From contig OX485803.1 of the NCBI GenBank assembly GCA_950295325.1, positions 60,339,554 through 60,403,553 on the forward strand: a DNA stretch of 64,000 nt, in the 5' to 3' direction. Shown one piece after another: positions 57,155 through 64,000 of the stretch. Below the pieces are notes generated by a model. The model ran no database searches. It worked only from the letters and a program-made list of their open reading frames with translations, and was not told where the DNA came from. Position numbers and translations under genes: made by a program. Within the stretch, counting starts at the first letter, position 1, and every line of letters begins with the position of its first letter. Source of the stretch: Polytrichum commune. Its lineage: Eukaryota; Streptophyta; Polytrichopsida; Polytrichales; Polytrichaceae.

Positions 57155-58503
57155 ATTGGTTTTGAATAGATGTTGCATCAATAAATTTGAGGGGGGGGGG
57201 GAAGAGAAACATTTATTAAATACATTAATAAATAAATAAAATCCTAAGCTTGCGTTGAACTCCCATTGAGGTTTTGATAACTCAATGCCCTTCAAATGGA
57301 ATAGTTTTCATTTACAACATTTAACAATGAACCAAAATAAGTGGTGACATGTTCTTATCGATGACCATGGTCTCATGTTCAAAACATGATTGTGAACTAG
57401 TGAAACTCAACATGTTTTATTCCTTATGATCTCTTCAAGGTCTTCCCACATCTAACTTCCATGTCATCTTGCCAACACCAAAGCCATCTGAAGTTTAAAT
57501 GGTGTGTGCCATAACAATCATAATGTGTGCTAGAACATTGCCAATGCGAATATAACAAATTGGAAGACAATGACAAAAAATAAATAAATCATGGCCTACA
57601 CATGGTTTCATGTGGTTTTGGTATACATGCAAAACTAACTTCAAATGTCGCAACCTAATCTTGGACTTGATCGTGGCATTGTTTTAGAGACTCTTCCATC
57701 CTTTATTTATGGATAGACCATGATTTGATGCCACCAACCACAAAACAAGACATTATTATCAAATTCAATTGGAAATTGTGCCGTAAAATGAATCCTGCAA
57801 AACAAAGGCACGGGGGCATCCTTTGAGAGATGTTATGTGTGAAAGAGCACTATGTGGTGTACTATAATAACTTGTTAGTAGTTTTGGTGGAAAAAGAAAG
57901 AAAGAAAAAAAGACTAAAATGGAAGTCATTCTTCACTTCTTACATAAACTTAGTTCCATGTCATGATTTTTAGCGTTCAAGCATCTTGATTGTGTGAAGT
58001 AGATGCATCGACTCGACATCCAAAGTTGTAAACACTATCATATTCAAGAAGTACTCAATTGACACTCACAATATTATTCAACGTTTAGATCTCATTTTGC
58101 AGGCCTTCATAATATAACAACGAGATGCTCAAAAAGTTGCGCCGGGAAGCTCATATTCATACTGAACTCCCAACATCTCAATGTTATATTGCCAGGACCC
58201 ACATTGCTGAATAATGTTACATTGCACCTCAAAACTTAAGAATCTTGTCAAAGATGCTCTCTTTGTGAGCGAGCACTATGTGTTGTATTATAAATTGTTA
58301 TGTTAGTTCGGGAACATTTTTTAAACATATTTTGCAACATAATTTCCAAATAATTTTGCACTCATGATTTGATGATGTTGTTGTTGTTTAGTGTCATTGA
58401 TGACCAAAGACCAGCACAAGACTTCAATGGGAGTCTAATCCGAGCTTAACAATCATTTATTTTCCCTCTTGAATAAACCGATTCAACATCTATTCGAAAT
58501 CAA
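57155..58503. mobile_element. 1.35-kb foldback element
   Basis: Left part TTGGTTTTGAATAGATGTTG, then AATAAATTTGAGGGG, AACATTTATT, TAAGCTTGCG, AACTCCCATTGAGG; the right part 58425-58503 is the inverse series (CAATGGGAGTCTAATCCGAG, CTTAACAATCATTTAT, CCCTCTTGAATAAACCGAT, CAACATCTATTCGAAATCAA). A G-run interrupts the left arm. Inside, GAGCACTATGTGGTGTACTA (57847) and GAGCACTATGTGTTGTATTA (58271) mark a direct duplication. No transposase frame. Confidence 0.65.
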
Positions 58504-59338
58504 AGCTTGCACTAGAAGGAACCAGGGTACTTTTGACAGAGAACTTCGACATGCGGGGCCTTCATGTAGAAAATTTGCACACCAACGGCCAGTTAAGGCA
58601 GAAATTACTCGGAGGTGCCAAATTTAAGTGAACGGTGCGCGAAAGGTACGAACATGTTGAAGAAGTGTCGAAACGGGGCATGTTGATTAGGGGGAAAGCT
58701 GTGGTTTTGGGGTTCCGCTCCTGGCCCGAAGTCCGATGGGTCGCGTGGTTAGTGGTTGCAGCATTGATAGCTTACTGACGGGCTCATACATTAAGACACA
58801 TGGAGTGCACCCATTCAATGTACGTTCGGCGCTTCCGTATATTGGGCGGTCAGTACAATACGTGTACTTGGTAATATACCCACACGGCTTCAAATTACGA
58901 TTTGCCTTCCAATACATTACCGTATCTTACGGTGTCGTATTGGTCTCACTGTCCATAACAGGTGCATATATACCTTGCCTATACCGTTCCAGCTCTCATT
59001 CCCTCACTGTGCCATGCATTCTTTGTTGAATTCAATGTTTATTTCAATGCAACTAAATTCGTGGATTTGCCGATGTGTGTGTGCTGCGGGAACACACTTG
59101 TCTGGTCGTGGGTTCCTGCGTTTGTGCGTTTTGTGATTGCCAAGGCGACATGACACCCCTCTGTGATAGAAACCGCGACAACATACAGTTCAGCAAGACG
59201 CAATATATGTTTATTTGGGCCCTCACGCAGGCATTATTGTCACTCCGTTTGCAATGTTTGCTGCAGGGTTGCATCATGCCAAGTCATTCTGATGTTCCGG
59301 TAACGACAGCCTACTCTTATCATCCTATTCGCCCTCTT
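58504..59338. other. GC-richer unassigned sequence
   Basis: Composition changes from about 58600 onward. Frames of 60-128 codons occur on both strands, none with a motif. It may belong to the same transposon as the DUF4216 segment, since composition is similar, but that is inference. Confidence 0.3.
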
Positions 59339-59800
59339 CTATGCTACCCCATGTCTACCATATTCCTGAGCCCTGAGTCGCAGCATCATGCTCCCTTGTA
59401 TTGCATGGAGCCCCACAATTGCCTTTCCCCCTCCTGCCCGCCGCACCTCCAATTGCAATGACATACAGAGCATCATTCCCTTTCCTTGGACGTTATTTGC
59501 CGGCACATACCCACGGTCGCACTCTGCAGTGACAACCATGCCGCCCTCCTCTGGAGAACACACCAAAGGAAACAGAATGAATGGCAACTGAATTGCAGCC
59601 GAGTCCCTTGCCATGGGTGCTTTGGCCGCCATATTTTGGATGCACGCATTGCATCCACCGTCCATGTCGCCTCTCTGATATAATCCCTCTGCGCCTTCAG
59701 AAGGGTGTGGTACTTTTGGGCCACCCCCTTTCGAGGGAGCCTAAAAGTATCACACAAGCCCTTCGGTGAAGGTGGCCTGCATTTGCAGGCGCCCAAGCCG
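59339..59800 (-). other. Coding-like segment of a transposon-like region
   Basis: Overlapping minus-strand frames of 107-108 codons are open, including LPFILFPLVCSPEEGGMVVT in one and PRKGVAQKYHTLLKAQRDYI in another. They resemble decayed coding sequence, but I cannot assign a family. Confidence 0.3.
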
Positions 59801-61030
59801 AACCCGGATGATAGGTGTATAACGTGAGTAGTTAGATTTTTAAGGGAGATTAAATATGCGTCGTAGTACCTCCGGAGGTTAGGCCTTAGTTTTTTACTAG
59901 TGTGGCTTTAAACTCCACTAACCAATTTCATATCTAGTTCTAACCTTAACCTACAACCTATTCTACGCGCAGACGCACCAGCCTTGAAACCAAGGCAATC
60001 CTAATTTGTGAATTGGGATGGTTCTGATACACCCAACCGGGTGTGACTCATACCACCCTAACTCAACGAACGGAATAACGACAATTTGATGGACCATTCA
60101 ATTCTTCCTATTTCTTTATTTAGTTCTATTTAGTTTTCTAAGCGGGGGAACTTGGCCTAAGTCCCACCCTTCACACAAATTCCTTCTTAATTACTTACTT
60201 TTGTTTGCACGTCCTAACTTACTACATTAATATATTAGGCATCACCCCTTACCTCGGGTCTTTTGCCAACAAGGGTTTACGATTTATTTTGTATGTTTTG
60301 ATTGTTAAATGTGTTTACACTGGATAGACCACGAAATGCAACTCAATGGGACCAGGGTGACGGGCGACCTGTAGGTTCAACCTGTTGCGCAATCTTCATA
60401 AATTGGGGCCATTACTCCCAATCTATGGGGCCAACAACATAATAGTGGATTCGCGGGTCATTAACCCCACCTTTCCACCAACAACATTCAGAGTGGTCGT
60501 GTCGGTGATTAATCCGACTTACCACACACGAAACTTGCTAATAAATGAAGCTACTACCACAAAACATACCAAGGGCCCCGAAAACAATGGAATTGGGTAC
60601 TCCCTTGGCGGTCAAGTGGTCAAGCCACTTGACCTTACGAGATAGGTGAGTGGGTTTAGAGATGCGTACTTTAGCCGTGCTCCCTCCAATCCTAAATGGA
60701 AGGCTTAAGGTTAGTTAATTTACCTCAATTTTCCTCGGTTGATTTGGGCTTGATATAGGCCGAGCTGCTACCTCCTTCCTTGCTCCACTTTCCGAGCGTC
60801 GACCTTGCCTCCTTCTTTGTAACTAGTTTGGTAGTAAGCGTACCTTAGTTAACAATTAAAATATAAAGTGTTATTCTGCCCTGTAATTTAATCCTAAGCA
60901 TAATATTTATACTTAGTGCACCAAATTATCTTTCCAATGATCTAAAAATCACTCTAATCGGATAAGAAATGCAAAAGTTATGAGGGTTGGAAGTGTGAGG
61001 TCGATTCAACCGACCCTTCCAACCCACCTA
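59801..61030. other. Unassigned, possibly transposon-internal DNA
   Basis: Moderate GC, no long frame. TCAAGTGGTCAAGCCACTTGACC (about 60607) is a short palindrome. Nothing else is recognised. Confidence 0.3.
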
Positions 61031-61039
61031 TCTACCTTC

Positions 61040-61690
61040 TAACTTCAAAAATTCATAGCACATTCCTTACTACTTGGATCTAGGCTTTCCTTATACCATT
61101 GGAAAGCTATGAACAAGCTCTAACTAGAAAAATTATGACATCAGCAGGTTAAGCTAATAGAAATTCAGCGGACTCCTTGTAACACAGCAGTCAATCAAGA
61201 AGGCTTAAACTATGTATCTCGCCTTCAACAATTCATATCTAATTCAAATCTTAGTCAAATCAAACGTTCTATATGACCCTGGAGAGATATTAAAAAGATG
61301 TATTTGATAAAAATATGTGATTAGAAAGGTAAGCCGAAGTGAACCCAGCAGATCCTCTGTAATGCAGCAGTCAACCAAAAGTTCTCAAACTATGTGTCCC
61401 ATCTTGCACAATTTATATCTAATTCAAATCATGCTCAAATCAAATGTTCTAAGCCATTTTGGAAAGCTACACAAAAGTTCTACTTGGGAAAAATATAATT
61501 TCTTGGAATTAAAATTCCTATTGGGCTCGCAGGTCTGATCCAGCAGCCGCTACCCACAAGACCACCCAGTTTTTCTACTCCATCTTTGAAAATCCATAAC
61601 TAATTGTCATCTCAACCAAATCACAAATGGGAAACGGCTATGGATGGCTATATGAAATCTCTCTAAGAGAAAAATGATAAGTATCTTGTT
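61040..61690. repeat. Degenerate tandem repeat, about 180-bp unit
   Basis: Four or so units share AATTCATA(T/G)C, TAATTCAAATC, TCAAATCAAA(C/T)GTTCTA, GGAAAGCTA, AAAAATATGA-type text and CAGCAGTCAA(T/C)CAA. Positions: about 61040-61150, 61155-61330, 61335-61510, 61540-61690. No coding frame is conserved. Confidence 0.6.
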
Positions 61691-62516
61691 CTAGCTTTTG
61701 AACTAAGCCTTCAGGGCATTGGCAGATGAGGTCTATAATGCCTCTACTCAAAACTCTACCATCCAACCTACCTCTACAAAAGAAGGAATAATTTTGTTGG
61801 TGTGTTAATAAACACACAACCTAACTAGGAGAGAGAGAGTAGAGGAGGTTCTCAAGCCTTTCTTTTAGACCATTGAGAATACATGCTAAAGGATTTTTTC
61901 CTAACTACATTGAAGCAGGGCTTCGCCCAAAAACTAGAGAAAGAGAGAGAGCTACAAGGTGGAAGGAGGGGTTTTTAAACCCTCTCACAAAAGGGTTGGA
62001 CCCCTCCTCCACCGGATCCATTTTTCAAACCCTTTCCCGAAATTTTGGCTCGGGGGTTTTCCCGGTTGAGGTTGCCACCCTCTCGCCGAGGTGGCTCCGA
62101 CAAAAAACCTTTAGAAATCTTTCTAATTTTTCCGCCATCGAGTTGGCAAGGGGGCAAGTGGGCAAGTATCCCCCTTGCTTTCTTTCTTTTTTGTCTTCAA
62201 AATTCTTCACGCCGATTTTATCTTCTTACGTAAAACACCTCCAATAGTCTTGTGTGCCTCACACTAACTAATAAACTAACACTTGCTTAGCTAGCATCTA
62301 CTAACATTTGCTTAATAACTAGCATCTACTAATATTTGCTTAGCTAGTTGTTTTTACTAGCTAGCATATTTTTTTCTACTTTGCTATCTTCTAGCACTAC
62401 TTAGTTTCATTTTGACCTTCCTTCTTCTAGGCTAAATGCTAAATGAACTAATTTTCCCTAAATTCCCTATCAATTCTAACTTTTAATGCTAACATTCTAA
62501 CTAAAAGTGATCCCGC
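61691..62516. other. Unassigned sequence with short CTAGC repeats
   Basis: A 124-codon plus-strand frame (61873-62247) has no motif and overlaps minus frames of equal length. At 62270-62370 ACTAACATTTGCTTAGCTAG-type words repeat (about 30-50 bp spacing). Confidence 0.35.
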
Positions 62517-63020
62517 AGAGTGGTGGACCACTCAAAGGGTTCACAAAGGGCCGTGGTGCATTCCGTAATTCGTGCTGCCTTCGGACTGCGCATTATTGGG
62601 GTAGTTTCGGATTTCCAACTCTTCCCCTCTGCCCTGGCATGTACATCCAACACCTATGAGCGACCACTCAAACTTTTGGCAGACAGTGCCTATACACGGA
62701 CTCATGCACTCTTACTATGAACATCATCTATGCGGTTGGCATTGTTGTGGACACCGCCAAACACATACGCTGCGTTCAGAACTGGACCTCACTTGCAACA
62801 CATGTGTGGAGCTCGCAATGTGTGTATGCTTCGTGTATGTTAGGGTATATGCGTAGATGCCTTCTCTGCCCACTCGTGCCCCATGAAGGCACTCGTACTG
62901 CTCGTGGCCGTCTGCCTTCCACTACTTCTTGTCTCCCGCTTTCTGCATTGCGGCCACTGTGTCATGGTGTTTGCGGGCACCTTGTCCTCCTTCCCCTCCT
63001 TCCTTGTTGTGTGCCCACAA
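62517..63020 (-). other. Downstream part of the CACTA element
   Basis: GC-richer sequence immediately 3' of the DUF4216 frame. Minus-strand frames are short (for example MTQWPQCRKRETRSS) and no motif is seen. The element end (CACTA) is not found in it. Confidence 0.35.
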
Positions 63021-63836
63021 TCAGCGCGTTCTCCTAGATCGTGCCTCCATTGTCCCCCCGCCCATTCCAGCAAACACACACCGGTCACCGCTGGACTCCT
63101 CTTGCCCCAAGCAGTGCTCCAACCCTGTCGGGCTTATTCGCCGTCCCCTTGCATCCTTCTTTAAAACTACACTCCAACCTGGCATGGCCTTGTCCTCCGC
63201 AAAAAATACCTGCACATCATCACATGATGGCCCATCAGCCTCCATGTTCCCCTGCCCCCTGATCCCGCAAACTAATTCACAGGCAATGCCTCGGCACATG
63301 TTCTGTACCTGCGATGCCAACGACGGAAGTATGTATGGGTCCTTTGTGCACCGCGGTACGGCTGCCATGTTTGCCAGCCAGAATCCGTGCGCGTCTCTCC
63401 TCAGCCTGGGTTGCATTTCCGTGTCCTTCGCCACCCACGAAACCACCATCAACACAATGTTCATATTCACATAATTCAACACCAATATGTCTTTCAGGAT
63501 GCCCACTCTCACAAGGTTCACCACTCCTCCTTGGCCTGAACAATTCTCGGCCTCGCTGCGAGCCTCAATCTCCGCAACTCCACAGTCGAACGTGACATGC
63601 GACGCCCCTCCATCCTCCACCTCAATCCGGAAGTGAGAGCCATATGCGGTCATGCTTCTAAACGAGCATACCCTGCTTGAGGGTAGCCACGACATGGCCC
63701 TCAGCTCTCTCTGTTCAATACCTGTGTCATCTTCCCAACAGTGGCAGCGATCCCGTAACCACCGGGAAAATGGTTCCATGTGTTGCCTTCCGCCTGCCTC
63801 TCTTCTGTATTCCCTGCAAAATGCACCAGCCACCAC
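63021..63836 (-). CDS. CACTA transposase segment with DUF4216 (TNP2-type), partial
   Basis: A 271-codon open stretch; its first triplet is GTG, and the first ATG is at about 63779 (MEPFSRWLRDR). Recognisable parts, in order: IEQRELRAMSWLPSSRVCSF and YGSHFRIEVEDG, as in the region preceding DUF4216 of TNP2-like proteins; then the DUF4216 core VRVGILKDILVLNY, LMVVSWVA, RRDAHGFWLANM, KDPYILPSLASQ, and VFFAEDKAMPGWSVVL. Between SLASQ and VFFAED sits a 99-bp in-frame stretch with intron borders: donor CAG/GTACAG at 63309/63308, acceptor GTGCAG/GTATTT at 63210/63209. Splicing it restores the usual spacing. Upstream (63886-63999) RELELAHEYVVLNHERTL resembles the AH-YVLLN part before this domain, so the gene continues beyond the window. 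The CACTA transposase catalytic core is not included here. It may be decayed; a stop follows that upstream piece at 63886-63888. Confidence 0.75.
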   Translation of the reverse strand: MVAGAFCREYRREAGGRQHMEPFSRWLRDRCHCWEDDTGIEQRELRAMSWLPSSRVCSFRSMTAYGSHFRIEVEDGGASHVTFDCGVAEIEARSEAENCSGQGGVVNLVRVGILKDILVLNYVNMNIVLMVVSWVAKDTEMQPRLRRDAHGFWLANMAAVPRCTKDPYILPSLASQVQNMCRGIACELVCGIRGQGNMEADGPSCDDVQVFFAEDKAMPGWSVVLKKDARGRRISPTGLEHCLGQEESSGDRCVFAGMGGGTMEARSRRTR

Positions 63837-63885
63837 AAGTTATTGCACAGGTCACGCATGGCAGCAAATTCACGTGCACTGCTCT

Positions 63886-63999
63886 TCACGGACAGGTTTG
63901 CATATCCTCCCACCTCCTCATTTTCAGTGTCCGCTCATGGTTAAGCACAACGTATTCGTGCGCTAGCTCCAGCTCCCGCCCTACCATGTTGAACACCCG
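63886..63999 (-). CDS. Upstream piece of the CACTA transposase, partial at window edge
   Basis: Open from the window edge to a TGA at 63886-63888. RELELAHEYVVLN fits the AH-YVL(L/F)N motif that precedes DUF4216 in TNP2-like transposases. Either an intron removes the stop before the next segment (a TTTTGCAG acceptor-like sequence lies near 63817) or the gene is broken. Confidence 0.45.
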   Translation of the reverse strand, partial: RVFNMVGRELELAHEYVVLNHERTLKMRRWEDMQTCP

Positions 64000-64000
64000 C

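Noticed and set aside
61873-62247. A 124-codon plus-strand ORF
   Set aside because: Several frames on both strands are open over the same bases and none has a recognisable motif.
62929-63474. A 181-codon plus-strand ORF
   Set aside because: It is antisense to the DUF4216 frame, and its Cys/Pro/Ser-rich composition is that of a shadow.

Overview
The window looks like nuclear DNA of a land plant, most likely a flowering plant with a repeat-rich genome. The evidence is one intronless GT34 xyloglucan xylosyltransferase gene, one two-exon gene with plant-type splice sites, a CACTA-type (TNP2/DUF4216) transposase segment, and AT-rich DNA crowded with short non-autonomous DNA transposons. I see no rRNA, tRNA, CRISPR array or bacterial operon. 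The species cannot be named from the sequence.

Layout. About 0.2-4.4 kb: a CACTA-like miniature element, a decayed minus-strand coding remnant (1.5-2.3 kb) and a local duplication. 4.635-6.050 kb: the clearest gene, an XXT5-like xylosyltransferase on the minus strand; the GC-richer 6.05-7.6 kb upstream holds its leader or promoter and a possible extra exon. 8.5-41 kb: gene-poor and repeat-dominated, with several families in two or more copies, many with inverted ends and some with clear target-site duplications. It also holds a GT-skewed 2.3 kb stretch, a 200-bp tandem array broken by a Mutator-like insertion, and a cluster of nested palindromes. 41.8-42.3 kb: a decayed FAD-dependent oxidoreductase fragment. 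42.6-49 kb: Tourist-like and other MITEs plus a large foldback element. 50.7-53.3 kb: a small single-span membrane protein gene (141 codons plus stop) whose 2.1 kb intron carries a diverged tandem repeat. 54.5-58.5 kb: nested MITEs and a 1.35 kb foldback. 59.3-64 kb: GC-richer transposon-like sequence, a degenerate tandem repeat, and at the right edge the DUF4216 part of a CACTA transposase running off the window.

The two probable host genes (xylosyltransferase and membrane protein) share no evident pathway. The xylosyltransferase would act in the Golgi, adding xylose side chains to the glucan backbone of the wall polymer xyloglucan. Most of the rest is best read as transposon sediment. The most interesting points are the tandem array with overlapping ORFs, the palindrome cluster, the many dated-by-nesting MITE insertions, and an upstream ORF overlapping the membrane gene's start. 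Coordinates of repeat ends and percent identities were judged by eye.
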